This document shows positions 23,398 to 31,615 of a stretch of 41,793 nt of DNA, piece after piece. The notes below the pieces were generated by a model. The model was not told the origin of the DNA, did not search any database, and saw only the letters and a program-made list of their open reading frames with translations. The DNA lies in the NCBI RefSeq assembly GCF_007991455.1, contig NZ_BJYJ01000032.1, positions 1 through 41,793 of the forward strand, read 5' to 3'. This DNA is from Chryseobacterium hagamense (GTDB lineage: Bacteria > Bacteroidota > Bacteroidia > Flavobacteriales > Weeksellaceae). The stretch's first letter is position 1. Each line of letters opens with the position of its first letter. Position numbers and translations under genes: made by a program.

Positions 23398-25533
23398 TTA
23401 AAAATTATAATTTAAACGGGCAAAATAGCTTCTGCCATAGAACAGGTTCTGTTGATCTGCCGCTGCATTATGGCTGCTTCCGGACTGGACGGTGTTTCTC
23501 ACGCTGGTCACGTCGAAAATATTTTTTATTCCCGCGCTGATTTCAAAATGATTTTTAAAGAAGGGCTGGCTTACCGTAAAATTCAGCATACTGAAATCCC
23601 CGATCTCACCCAGAATGTACTGTCCCGGATCTTTGGGATTATCTTTGTCTGCTAGATGCGTGTATCTCCGCTGGTTCCCGGTGTATTTATAATAAAGGGC
23701 AAACAGCGTCCCGGAAGAAGGTAGGGTGTAGTTGGCCGCCAGGTTGGCTTCCGCGTAATAATTATAATTGTCCGGTGAAATAAGGTTTCCCGTGTTCAAT
23801 ATCTGGGAAATTCCCATCACCGAAACACCGGCATTTAATGACAGAGCCCCTTTTCTGAGATTCACTCCGCCTCCGAACAGGATCGATTTGTAATTGTCCA
23901 CGTTCAGGTAAGTCATCTGTAAAGGAATGTTGTTGACGATTACATCTTCGATCCTGTTCTGGACATTTAGGTACATTCCCGAAAGACTGAAACTGAATTT
24001 CCACCTGTTGGCATTCGTCAAGGCATAATCCCAGAATGCAGCGGCGGAATATCCGGTTTCCGGCTTCAGGTTTTCATTTCCCCTGATGTCGTGGTTGTTG
24101 TCTACAACATAAGTATACAGTTCGTCATACGTGGGGAACCGGTTCGCAGATCCGAAGACCGTACGGATATCCGAATTCTCAGAAGTTTTAAACCTTAAAG
24201 TTCCGGAATAATTGTATTGGGAATTAAATTTATCGCTTAAAGCCAATCTTACCCCGGGGCGGAATGAAAGCCAGCTGTTGATGTTCCATTCTGCCGACAG
24301 GAAGTTGGCGTAATTGAAGACCGAGCGTTCGATGCTTCTGCCGTTGTTGTTGCTTTCAAAAGTGGTGGCATCGGCAAAACCTTTGGTCCTGTCCAGTTCA
24401 TACCCGATCTGGAAATTAATTTTGTCGCTGTCCAGGAAATTGCTGAACATCCCTCTTGAGTACAATACATCGGATTTATAGAATGTAATTTCAGCATCTC
24501 TCAAAATTTCTTTCCGGTTGGGAACATCATAGGTGTACTGCTGTGATTTCCTTTCCTGGCTCTGGTAGGAGAAGTCTCCCAGATAGTTGATCCTTCCCAG
24601 CTTGCTCTGGATATTGAACTGGTGGATCCACCGGTGGGTATGGTAATCTTTGTCATTGGCTGTATATGTCCTGTTACCTCCGCCAATATATTCATCGGTT
24701 ATGACCGGATTATAGTAGTTTATTTTTTCCGTAAGAAAATTCAGCTTGTAGAAAAAGCTCGTGTTGTTTTTGCTGTAACGGATGGTGCCGTTTGCTGTCA
24801 GCTGGTCTTTAGGCTGCCAGTCATAGCCCCGCAGGCCATCTTTGCTTTCGCTGAAATATTTATATCCGTTGAGCGATCCTCTGTATCCCTGGAAATCATT
24901 ATGATTGATGTCGGCAGAAACCGACCAGCGGTCATTGATCCGGTAGCCGAGATTCAATGACTGGATGTGCCGGCCGTTTCCTTTTTTAAACCAGTCATAG
25001 TCTTTACCTACAGTCTCTTCCTGTAAAGATGCCAGGGCTGTAAATTTTGTGCCGTAATTTTTTTTGGTAATGATGTTGATGACCCCGGCAACGGCATTGT
25101 TTCCGTATTCAACCCCCATGGAGCCTTTAACGACTTCTATTCTCTCAACGTTGTTCACATTAATTTTGGTAAGGTCTACGATGTTTCCCATTCCTTCGTC
25201 ACTTACTACCGGAATATTATCGATAAGGATTTTGGTGTATTTGCCGCTTAATCCCATAATGCTGGCATTGGAATTCCCCGAGCTTTTGCCGGGTTCAATT
25301 AAAATATTGAGATTCTGATTAAGTACTTCCGCAACATTGGTCACCGCCATATTCTTAATCTGCCGTGCATCAATCACCTCTACTTTATAAATCGACCTGT
25401 TGATCGACTGCTGCATATATTGTCCGGTGATCACCACCTCATCAATCTTTGTCTGGTTGAGAGAATCTTTTTCTTGTGCATGTGCATAAAGGAGAGCGGA
25501 TAAAGACAGGACGGAAAGCAGTTTCTTCTTCAT
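23398..25533 (-). CDS. hmuR: TonB-dependent outer-membrane receptor, HmuR-like
   Basis: This 711-residue receptor has a signal peptide (MKKKLLSVLSLSALLYAHA), a TonB box region (IDEVVITGQY near 31-40), a plug domain (NVAEVLNQNLNILIEPGK; VKGSMGVEYGNNAVAGVINIITKK) and a 22-strand-type barrel ending in aromatic YFARLNYNF. It lacks the carboxypeptidase-like N-terminal extension of SusC proteins. FGSANRFPTYDEL and NENLKPETGYS occupy the positions of the FRAP/NPDL-type motifs of heme receptors, though not identical. Position at the head of the heme operon supports heme or hemoprotein uptake. The promoter is at 25553-25583. Confidence 0.93.
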   Translation of the reverse strand: MKKKLLSVLSLSALLYAHAQEKDSLNQTKIDEVVITGQYMQQSINRSIYKVEVIDARQIKNMAVTNVAEVLNQNLNILIEPGKSSGNSNASIMGLSGKYTKILIDNIPVVSDEGMGNIVDLTKINVNNVERIEVVKGSMGVEYGNNAVAGVINIITKKNYGTKFTALASLQEETVGKDYDWFKKGNGRHIQSLNLGYRINDRWSVSADINHNDFQGYRGSLNGYKYFSESKDGLRGYDWQPKDQLTANGTIRYSKNNTSFFYKLNFLTEKINYYNPVITDEYIGGGNRTYTANDKDYHTHRWIHQFNIQSKLGRINYLGDFSYQSQERKSQQYTYDVPNRKEILRDAEITFYKSDVLYSRGMFSNFLDSDKINFQIGYELDRTKGFADATTFESNNNGRSIERSVFNYANFLSAEWNINSWLSFRPGVRLALSDKFNSQYNYSGTLRFKTSENSDIRTVFGSANRFPTYDELYTYVVDNNHDIRGNENLKPETGYSAAAFWDYALTNANRWKFSFSLSGMYLNVQNRIEDVIVNNIPLQMTYLNVDNYKSILFGGGVNLRKGALSLNAGVSVMGISQILNTGNLISPDNYNYYAEANLAANYTLPSSGTLFALYYKYTGNQRRYTHLADKDNPKDPGQYILGEIGDFSMLNFTVSQPFFKNHFEISAGIKNIFDVTSVRNTVQSGSSHNAAADQQNLFYGRSYFARLNYNF

Positions 25534-25552
25534 GGGGATTAAAAAATTTCGA

Positions 25553-25583
25553 CAAATATAAAACTTTATTTAGAATAGTTAAA
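25553..25583 (-). promoter_or_regulatory. Promoter of the heme-uptake operon
   Basis: On the minus strand TTTA (25583-25580), a 19-base spacer, and TATATTTG (25560-25553), a perfect TAnnTTTG -7 box, precede the hmuR ATG by 20 bases. The spacer contains the left arm of the divergent inverted repeat. Confidence 0.75.
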
Positions 25584-25620
25584 AATAATTATATATTTTT
25601 GTGGAATAATTCTAAATAAA
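25565..25620. promoter_or_regulatory. Divergent operator, iron-box-like inverted repeat
   Basis: TTTATTTAGAAT (25565-25576) and ATTCTAAATAAA (25609-25620) are perfect 12-base inverted arms. The right arm is itself part of a near-palindrome, TGTGGAATAATTCTAAA (25600-25616), close to TTTAGAAT-A-ATTCTAAA. The layout suggests two binding sites for one dimeric repressor, one in each divergent promoter. A Fur-family regulator is the natural candidate given the heme genes, but that is inference. Confidence 0.65.
25569..25601 (+). promoter_or_regulatory. Promoter of the T9SS-sorted protein gene
   Basis: TTTA (25569-25572), a 21-base spacer and TATTTTTG (25594-25601), a perfect TAnnTTTG -7 box, precede the ATG at 25630. 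The right operator arm lies just downstream of the -7 box, at the expected start point. Confidence 0.65.
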
Positions 25621-25629
25621 AATAACAGT

Positions 25630-26448
25630 ATGAAATCAGGATTACTTTTTGGAGGTTTAATGTTTGCAGCAGTTTCGATTAATGCTCAGGTAGCAACCAT
25701 TAATGAGAATTTCAATGCCTTTACGGCAGGAAATACCACCTTTCCACAAGGCGGATGGGCAGCCGTTGTGGCTTCTGCCTCTGCCACTCCTCCGCCGGTT
25801 TCCCCGAGAATGATCGTAGCGGTGGATGCCGGTGATGCGAATAACAAAATGGTGCAGTCGTATGCCGGAAATAACGGCGGTGCCTCTTCTTATCTGATTA
25901 CTCCGCAGATCGTAGCCCCTGCAGGAGACAAATCCCTGTCTTTTCAGACGGTATTGGTAGCCCCTTCTCCCGGTTCCGGGACCATCCAGATCGGTATGGC
26001 TTCGAGCCAGACGGATATGAGTACCTTTGTTGCTGTAGGAAACCCGGTTACCCTGTCGACGATAGGCTCCGTACAGACTATCAGCGTGAATATTCCGGCT
26101 TCTGCCCAACAGTATATCGTATTCAGGTTTACGCCTTCCACAAGCCATGTGGCGGTACAGATTGATAATGTGGTGTATAATACAGCAACCAGCCTTGCCG
26201 TTTCAGACCTGGCAAAATCGCAGGAAGAGGTTCGGTTTGCCGTAAATGCCGATCATACCGCACTGGAATTTATCACCAAAAAAGATCCTAAGAATATCCA
26301 GATCTATTCAGCAGGAGGCCGAAAGGTGGCCGATGGAAAGTTATCGGGAAGATCTTTCGGCATCAATACCCTTCAGACCGGAGTATATTATCTTCTCATC
26401 GAAACCGCGGAAGGAACAATAGTAAAATCAAAATTCATTAAGAAATAG
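25630..26448 (+). CDS. Secreted protein with type IX secretion sorting domain
   Basis: This 272-residue protein has a signal peptide (MKSGLLFGGLMFAAVSINAQ), a central beta-sandwich of the choice-of-anchor/jelly-roll type (about 22-185, FNAFTAGNTTFPQGGWAAV through VAVQIDNVVYNTA), and a C-terminal T9SS sorting domain (about 195-272) with IQIYSAGGRKVADGKL, TGVYYLLIE and the final KSKFIKK. Such proteins cross the outer membrane by the type IX system and are often surface attached. It is divergent from the heme operon and shares its operator region, so it may be iron-controlled. No catalytic motif is seen; ligand binding is possible. Confidence 0.9.
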   Translation: MKSGLLFGGLMFAAVSINAQVATINENFNAFTAGNTTFPQGGWAAVVASASATPPPVSPRMIVAVDAGDANNKMVQSYAGNNGGASSYLITPQIVAPAGDKSLSFQTVLVAPSPGSGTIQIGMASSQTDMSTFVAVGNPVTLSTIGSVQTISVNIPASAQQYIVFRFTPSTSHVAVQIDNVVYNTATSLAVSDLAKSQEEVRFAVNADHTALEFITKKDPKNIQIYSAGGRKVADGKLSGRSFGINTLQTGVYYLLIETAEGTIVKSKFIKK

Positions 26449-26834
26449 GCTGATCAGATGTTTTTTGATCATTAGCTGACTTATAATTTCATAGATCAGT
26501 TTTTTTGAGCTTATACAAACTTCAATTTCATCGTTAAAATTTAATAATCTATAAAACAGATATTTAAGAGGCAGCTTGCATATAATTGCCGTTTTATTTG
26601 ATATTAAAGAAAAAGCTGATCATGAAACAGGTTAACCGTGAACGGTAAATGGTCAATGGTGAATTTAAAACTGACTATTCATAATGTATGTATTGACTAT
26701 TCACCATTCACTTTAAAATAATACTTTCTATTTTTTCTAATAAAAGGCTGCCCACTCCGGTGAACAGCCTTTTAGTTTTTTATCAAATGTCCGGAAACCG
26801 GTTTTTTCCGTCGCACCAGATTCCTTTACCAGAA
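26449..26834. other. Gene-free intergenic region with heptamer repeats and hairpins
   Basis: No gene is seen. It contains degenerate heptamers (TGAACGG, TAAATGG, TCAATGG) near 26638-26660, a 10-base inverted repeat AATGGTGAAT/ATTCACCATT at 26655-26664 and 26699-26708, and the terminator at 26741-26780. It separates the T9SS gene from the convergent monooxygenase gene. Confidence 0.7.
26741..26780 (+). terminator. Terminator hairpin between convergent genes
   Basis: A perfect 10-base stem (TAAAAGGCTG / CAGCCTTTTA) with a 14-base loop is followed on the plus strand by GTTTTTT. It may end plus-strand transcription from the T9SS gene; the A/T-rich stem could also serve the minus-strand gene at 26835. 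Confidence 0.7.
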
Positions 26835-27125
26835 TTACAGTGTTTTAAATCCTTTGTGCACCATCGTTGAACTTTCCAGCATTTTGGAAACGTTTCTTCT
26901 GAAATCCAGCAGGTGATCCTGCCCGTTGTGGCGGTTCAGGTGTTCCTCACTTTCCCATAATTCGACCATGAAAAAAGTCCCTTTGTTGTCTTTATCCTCG
27001 ATGAGGTCGTACTGGAGACATCCTTCCTCTTTTCTGGTTTCGCGTACCAGCGTCTGAAAAAGTTCCACCGCTTCCATCAGGTAATTTTCATTAAATTTAA
27101 AAAGCGCAACTACATGTATATTCAT
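26835..27125 (-). CDS. ABM-domain quinol monooxygenase-like protein
   Basis: This 96-residue protein has the antibiotic-biosynthesis-monooxygenase (ABM, YgiN-like) fold: a ferredoxin-like small domain that dimerises. The typical pattern is visible: VVALFKFNENYLMEAVELFQTLVRETRKEEGCLQYDLIED, then FFMVELWESEEHLNRHNGQDHL. Members oxidise quinols or aromatic compounds, degrade heme (IsdG subset), or have unknown roles. The IsdG catalytic Asn-Trp-His set is not evident, so heme degradation is not supported despite the nearby heme locus. Confidence 0.85.
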   Translation of the reverse strand: MNIHVVALFKFNENYLMEAVELFQTLVRETRKEEGCLQYDLIEDKDNKGTFFMVELWESEEHLNRHNGQDHLLDFRRNVSKMLESSTMVHKGFKTL

Positions 27126-27217
27126 TGTTAATTTTTTAGCGGTGTAAATGTAGAATATTTTAAAGCCCCAAAATATATTTCAGGGATTTATTTTTCAACA
27201 TTCAACAGCATCAGCCG

Positions 27218-28102
27218 CTAAAAAACTGATTTATAAATGGTAATGCAGCTCATCACGACTACCAGAGTCCCAATGACCGCAAACATGCTCTTCACCGGAA
27301 GTTTTGCCGTAAGCATGGCTGAGAAAGGAGCCGTGACTATCCCTCCGATCAGCAGTCCCAGAATAATATTCCAGTGCTGGATGCCTAGTGTAAAAACAAA
27401 AGTAATGGCAGCTGTTAACGTCAGGATAAATTTGGCCACCGTAGAGCTTCCCACGGCAAATCTCGGGGTAAAGGAATTCTTGATCAGTGTGCCCGTAACC
27501 AGAGGACCCCAGCCGCCGCCGGCAAAGGAATCGATAAACCCTCCGATGAGCCCGAGCTTGGTAAGGTTGGTTTTCCTTTTAAGTTTTTTATCCTGCTTTT
27601 CCTTAAACGCATTCGATAAAATCCGGATTCCGAGATACAGCGTGTAAAAGGAAATGACGCTTTTCGTAATTTTCGAATAGTATTCTCCGAGATAAGTCAG
27701 GGAAACCGCGCCGATTACCGCGCCGACCACTGCCGGAACCGCTAGTCTTTTCACCAGGTTTTTGCTTACGTTTTTCAGTTTGATGTGGCTGATGCTTCCT
27801 GCTGCCGTGGTAAAACTTTCTGCCGAATGGATGCTGGCACTTACCGCATGCGGCGGAATTCCCAGGAATAAAAGGGTCGTGGTACAGATGACCCCGTAGC
27901 CCATTCCCATAGAGCCGGCCACGATTTCCGCCAGAAACCCGACTAAGAGCATCCAGTAAAAAATATAGCCGTCTTTAGCCAGAACTTTCAGCAGTTCGTC
28001 AAGATAACCCGTTTCGTATAGGGAGAAAACAATGACGGCTACCGCTGCAACCGTAATGAAGAAAACATTAAGCCTGATCTGTACTTTTCTTGAGATGACC
28101 AT
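27218..28102 (-). CDS. TauE/SafE-family membrane transporter, likely sulfite/anion exporter
   Basis: This 294-residue integral membrane protein belongs to the TauE/SafE (DUF81) family, with about eight hydrophobic segments and the family repeats GYLDELLK...GFLAEIVAGSMGMGYGVICTTTLL (first half) and KLGLIGGFIDSFAGGGWGPLVTGTLI (second half). Members move sulfite, sulfoacetate or related anions. It follows cysN by 10 bases in the cysH-cysD-cysN direction, so a role in sulfite or sulfate handling in this operon is likely; direction of transport is not known. Confidence 0.88.
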   Translation of the reverse strand: MVISRKVQIRLNVFFITVAAVAVIVFSLYETGYLDELLKVLAKDGYIFYWMLLVGFLAEIVAGSMGMGYGVICTTTLLFLGIPPHAVSASIHSAESFTTAAGSISHIKLKNVSKNLVKRLAVPAVVGAVIGAVSLTYLGEYYSKITKSVISFYTLYLGIRILSNAFKEKQDKKLKRKTNLTKLGLIGGFIDSFAGGGWGPLVTGTLIKNSFTPRFAVGSSTVAKFILTLTAAITFVFTLGIQHWNIILGLLIGGIVTAPFSAMLTAKLPVKSMFAVIGTLVVVMSCITIYKSVF

Positions 28103-28112
28103 CCGATTCAGT

Positions 28113-29354
28113 TTATAAAATCATGAGCGCTCCCACAGTAGAGTTGCTGGTCTCATCAATCAGGATGGCATTTCCTGTTGCGTTGCTGTCCTCAAAACGG
28201 TCATAGACCAGAGGTGAAGCTGTTTTCAGCCGGATTTTTACGACTTCGTTCAGTTTTACGTTTTCTGAAACCGGGATTTTCTCCAGGGTATTCACATCAA
28301 TTTTATAATCAATTTCTTTTACGACCGCTTTCAGTACCCTGCTTTTATGTTGAATGAAATATTTGTTGCCCTCCTGCAGTTCTTTTTTATCCAGCCAGCA
28401 GACTACAGCTTCGATTTCATTTTCAACCTCAGGCATGCTCGCTGTTTTTACGAGAAAATCGCCGCGGCTGATATCGATATCGTCTTCGGTATGCAACACG
28501 GCAGGCTGCCGGGCAAACACGGCTTCCACTTCTCTTCCGCCGGTTTCAATTTTTGAAATTTTAGTCTGAATCTGTTGAGGGAGAACCGTAATTTCATCCC
28601 CTTTTTTATACATTCCGGAAATCACCTCTCCGGCATAACCCCGGTAATCATGATGCTCATCTGTCTGCGGACGGATCACGTACTGTACCTGGAATCTCGG
28701 ACTGTCAAAATTTTCGGCTGAACCGGTTTCAATGGTCTCAAGGAAATCCAGCAATGCAGGACCATTATACCAGGGCATCTGTTCGGATTTCCCGACGATA
28801 TTGTCTCCGTGAAAAGCGGAAATCGGGAAATAATTCACATTTTCCAGTCCCAGTTTCTCAGCCACCAATTCATATTGGGCTTTAATATCATTAAAAACTT
28901 CTTCGGAATAATCCACCAGATCCATTTTATTGATCGCCACCACCACATTTTTCATTTTCAGCAAAGAGGCAATTATCGAATGTCTTCTTGTCTGTTCGAT
29001 CACGCCCTGCCTTGCATCAATGAGAATGATGATCAGCTGGGAGTTGGAAGCACCCGTGATCATATTCCTGGTATACTGGATGTGTCCCGGTGCATCAGCG
29101 ATTATGAATTTCCTTTTCGGGGTCGAAAAATAACGGTAGGCCACATCAATGGTAATCCCCTGCTCTCTTTCGGCTCTCAGCCCGTCCGTTAAAATGGCAA
29201 GGTCGATTCCGTCTTCATTTTTGTTTTTCGATTGTTTTTCCAATGCTTCAAGCTGGTCGATCAGTATATTTTTGCTGTCGTACAGAAGCCTTCCGATCAG
29301 GGTACTTTTCCCGTCGTCCACGCTTCCGGCAGTGATGAATCTTAATATATCCAT
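28113..29354 (-). CDS. cysN: Sulfate adenylyltransferase subunit 1 (GTPase)
   Basis: CysN is the EF-Tu-like GTPase that drives formation of adenylylsulfate (APS) with CysD. The start is set at MDILRFITAGSVDDGKST; an in-frame codon 19 residues upstream would add a repeat-encoded segment (NYSLPITHYPYK). The 413-residue protein has the G1 loop GSVDDGKST, DAPGHIQYTRNM (G3), NKMDLV (G4) and the beta-barrel domains, ending in VGALMIL. It lacks the C-terminal CysC kinase domain found in NodQ-like fusions. This fits an APS-reducing pathway. Confidence 0.95.
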   Translation of the reverse strand: MDILRFITAGSVDDGKSTLIGRLLYDSKNILIDQLEALEKQSKNKNEDGIDLAILTDGLRAEREQGITIDVAYRYFSTPKRKFIIADAPGHIQYTRNMITGASNSQLIIILIDARQGVIEQTRRHSIIASLLKMKNVVVAINKMDLVDYSEEVFNDIKAQYELVAEKLGLENVNYFPISAFHGDNIVGKSEQMPWYNGPALLDFLETIETGSAENFDSPRFQVQYVIRPQTDEHHDYRGYAGEVISGMYKKGDEITVLPQQIQTKISKIETGGREVEAVFARQPAVLHTEDDIDISRGDFLVKTASMPEVENEIEAVVCWLDKKELQEGNKYFIQHKSRVLKAVVKEIDYKIDVNTLEKIPVSENVKLNEVVKIRLKTASPLVYDRFEDSNATGNAILIDETSNSTVGALMIL

Positions 29355-29365
29355 GTTTTTATAAG

Positions 29366-29393
29366 GGTAATGAGTAATTGGTAATGAGTAATT
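29366..29393 (+). repeat. 14-base direct repeat upstream of cysN
   Basis: Two perfect copies of GGTAATGAGTAATT lie back to back, 12 bases upstream of the cysN ATG (minus strand). Read on the minus strand they would add ITHY-type residues to CysN if translation began upstream. The period is 2 x 7. Confidence 0.85.
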
Positions 29394-29496
29394 TAATATT
29401 ATCCCTACCAATGCCTCATTGTTTTTTTAAAGTTTAAAATTGATGATCTGTAAATAAACTGCAGTGATCCGGTATCCCGATTATGCTCATTAGTCA

Positions 29497-30405
29497 TCAG
29501 AAGTAGCCTCCTTTTTTCCGGTCTTCCATCGCCGCTTCCGTCACTTTATCGTCGATCCGGGTTTCCCCGCGTTCTGAGATTCTTGAGGCCGTAATTTCGG
29601 CAACAACTTCATCCAGTGTTCCGGCGTGGCTCTCTACGGCAGCGGTACAGGTCATATCGCCTACGGTCCGGTAACGGACTTTTTTGCTGACAACCGTATC
29701 ATTTTCATCGATCCTGATAAAATCCGAAACGGCGATCCACTGGCCTTCATGTTCGATGACCTCGCGGTCGTGGGCAAAATAAATCGGCGGCAAACCGATG
29801 TTTTCCCTTTTAATGTAGTTCCATACATCCAGTTCCGTCCAGTTCGAAATCGGGAAAACCCTTACATTTTCCCCTTTGTTGATCCTGCCGTTGTAGATGT
29901 TCCACAATTCGGGACGCTGCAGTTTCGGATCCCACTGCCCGAATTCATCGCGTACCGAGAAAAACCGTTCTTTGGCTCTGGCCTTTTCTTCATCCCTTCT
30001 GGCTCCGCCGATGCAGGCGTCAAACCGGAATTCCTCAATCGTATCCAGCAGGGTGTGGGTCTGGAGCCAGTTCCGGGAAGCGAATTTCCCTTTAGGCTCG
30101 GTTAAATTTTTAGCTTTAATGGTGTCTTCCACTTTTCTTATAATCAGTTCGGCACCGATATTTTCGGCAAGTTCGTCCCTGAACCGGAGGGCTTCCGGGA
30201 AATTGTGCCCGGTATCGATATGGACCAGAGGAAAGGGAATTTTCATCGGGGCGAATGCTTTTATGGCTAAATGGACCAAAGTGATGGAATCTTTTCCACC
30301 GCTGAAAAGCAGGGCCGGCTTTTCAAACTGGGCCGCCACTTCACGCATAATGTAAATGCTCTCGGCTTCCAGCTGTTCCAGATAGTCCGGTTGGTAAGTA
30401 TTCAT
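29497..30405 (-). CDS. cysD: Sulfate adenylyltransferase subunit 2
   Basis: CysD is the adenylyl-transferring subunit of ATP sulfurylase. It has 302 residues with the start at MNTYQPDYLEQLEAESIYIMREV, matching family N termini; an in-frame upstream codon would overlap the end of cysH. The PP-loop FSGGKDSITLVHL, the VHIDTGHNFPE segment, GARRDEEKARAKER and the C-terminal RGETRIDDKVTEAAMEDRKKGGYF are all present. It lies between cysH (22-base gap) and cysN. Confidence 0.95.
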   Translation of the reverse strand: MNTYQPDYLEQLEAESIYIMREVAAQFEKPALLFSGGKDSITLVHLAIKAFAPMKIPFPLVHIDTGHNFPEALRFRDELAENIGAELIIRKVEDTIKAKNLTEPKGKFASRNWLQTHTLLDTIEEFRFDACIGGARRDEEKARAKERFFSVRDEFGQWDPKLQRPELWNIYNGRINKGENVRVFPISNWTELDVWNYIKRENIGLPPIYFAHDREVIEHEGQWIAVSDFIRIDENDTVVSKKVRYRTVGDMTCTAAVESHAGTLDEVVAEITASRISERGETRIDDKVTEAAMEDRKKGGYF

Positions 30406-30427
30406 TTTTTCGTTTAATTTTTTTGAA

Positions 30428-31120
30428 TTAGTGTGTATGCAGGCCGCATTCTTTTTGTGAGCTTTCCCACCACCAGCGTCCGGCACGGGGATTTTCTCCT
30501 TCTGCAACCGCCCGGGTACAGGGCTGGCAGCCTACGCTAACAAATCCTCTTTTATGAAGGGATAATTCCTGGACTTTGTATTCGGCCAGGTAATCCAGTA
30601 CCTGCTGATAGCTCCAGTGGATCAGCGGATTGTATTTATAGAGCTGTCTTTCTGCGTCCCATTCGATCACCGGCATGTGTTCACGGTTTTCCGACTGTCC
30701 GGCACGCAAGCCCGTGATCCAGACTTCAGCCTCTTGCAAAGCACGGTTTAAAGGTTTAACCTTTCGGATGAAACAGCATTCCTTCCGGTTTTCGACGGAA
30801 TGATAAAAGGCATTGATCCCTTTTTCATTTACATATTGTTCAACATCGGAACTTTCCGGAAAATAGACTTCCGTTCTCTTTTTGTAGCGGGCGTGATTCT
30901 GGGCCAGTAATTCGTAATGTTCAGGGAAGAGCCTTCCGGTATCCAGGGTGAATACTTTGACGGGAAGTGCGTTTCTGAAAATGATATCGGTGATCACCTG
31001 GTCTTCCTGACCAAGCGATGTAGAGAAAACGCTTCCCTGCGGGAATTTGGAGGAGATCAGTTTCAATCCCTCCTCTGCCGAAAGCTGTTTCAGAATATCT
31101 GCCTCTTCTTTTGAAATCAT
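30428..31120 (-). CDS. cysH: Adenylylsulfate (APS) reductase, iron-sulfur type
   Basis: CysH reduces activated sulfate to sulfite. The 230-residue protein has the PAPS/APS reductase fold with STSLGQEDQVITD and TLDTGRLFPEHYE. The four cysteines that bind a [4Fe-4S] cluster in APS reductases are present: Cys115-Cys116 (RKECCFIRKVKPL) and Cys198/Cys201 (GCQPCTRA). The catalytic C-terminal Cys225 is in KECGLHTH. This favours APS rather than PAPS as substrate, consistent with no cysC in the window. It is the first gene of the cys operon, with promoter and operator at 31143-31191. Confidence 0.94.
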   Translation of the reverse strand: MISKEEADILKQLSAEEGLKLISSKFPQGSVFSTSLGQEDQVITDIIFRNALPVKVFTLDTGRLFPEHYELLAQNHARYKKRTEVYFPESSDVEQYVNEKGINAFYHSVENRKECCFIRKVKPLNRALQEAEVWITGLRAGQSENREHMPVIEWDAERQLYKYNPLIHWSYQQVLDYLAEYKVQELSLHKRGFVSVGCQPCTRAVAEGENPRAGRWWWESSQKECGLHTH

Positions 31121-31142
31121 AATTTATCCATTTGAAGTATAA

Positions 31143-31174
31143 CAAATATCCGACAAAATAATTATCCTACCAAA
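31143..31174 (-). promoter_or_regulatory. Promoter of the cysHDN operon
   Basis: On the minus strand TTTG (31174-31171), a 20-base spacer and GATATTTG (31150-31143, one mismatch to TAnnTTTG) precede the cysH ATG by 22 bases. Confidence 0.65.
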
Positions 31175-31191
31175 TGAGTAGACTAATTATT
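31157..31191. promoter_or_regulatory. 35-base palindromic operator over the cysH -33 box
   Basis: Nested perfect arms AATAATTA/TAATTATT (outer, 8 bases) and CTAC/GTAG (inner, 4 bases) are arranged symmetrically around a 7-base centre. The palindrome overlaps the -33 element of the cysH promoter. The Rrf2-family gene next door encodes a plausible binding protein; CymR-type control of sulfur genes is known in other phyla. The assignment is inferred. Confidence 0.65.
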
Positions 31192-31207
31192 CCAAAAAAG
31201 GATCTTT

Positions 31208-31615
31208 TTAATTCACCAGATCCATTAAGGTTCTCTGTTCAAGAATATTCAGGGAGGCATCCCGCACTTCGATCAGTACGTCGTGCAGGCCACAGTGATC
31301 TTCGCTGCAGTCATCGCATTTTTCATAAAAATTCAGGCTGACGCATGGCAGAAGCGCAATGGGTCCGTTTACCAGCCGGATAATCCGGGCAAGCTTTACG
31401 TTTTCGGGATTTTCCCTGAAGAAATATCCGCCACCCTTCCCTTTTTTACTGTCGAGGATATCCGCTTTTTTGAGTTCAAGCAGGATATTTTCTAAAAACT
31501 TCAAAGGAATCTTCTTACGGTCTGCAATTTCGGAAATGAGAACCGGGCCGTCATTCCTTTTTTCTACCAGGTATGACAGTGCCTTAAAAGCGTATTGGGA
31601 TTTTTTAGAAAGCAT
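31208..31615 (-). CDS. Rrf2-family transcriptional regulator
   Basis: This 135-residue winged-helix protein starts at MLSKKSQYAFKALSYLVEK, the usual Rrf2 N terminus; an in-frame start 11 residues earlier is rejected. The helix-turn-helix is LISEIADRKKIPLKFLENILLELKKADILDSKKGKGGGY. The C-terminal region has Cys91, Cys100, Cys103, Cys108 and His111, reminiscent of the Fe-S-binding loop of IscR but with different spacing. It lies directly upstream of cysH on the same strand, so it probably controls the sulfate-assimilation operon and could sense cysteine, sulfide or Fe-S status. Confidence 0.88.
   Translation of the reverse strand: MLSKKSQYAFKALSYLVEKRNDGPVLISEIADRKKIPLKFLENILLELKKADILDSKKGKGGGYFFRENPENVKLARIIRLVNGPIALLPCVSLNFYEKCDDCSEDHCGLHDVLIEVRDASLNILEQRTLMDLVN

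Noticed and set aside
26835..27125. IsdG-type heme monooxygenase near the heme locus
   Set aside because: The Asn-Trp-His catalytic set is not evident, and the gene is separated from the heme operon by a divergent gene and a terminator.
28113..29411. Longer CysN start at 29411
   Set aside because: The added residues are encoded by a 14-base repeat, and the family begins at MDILRF (29354).
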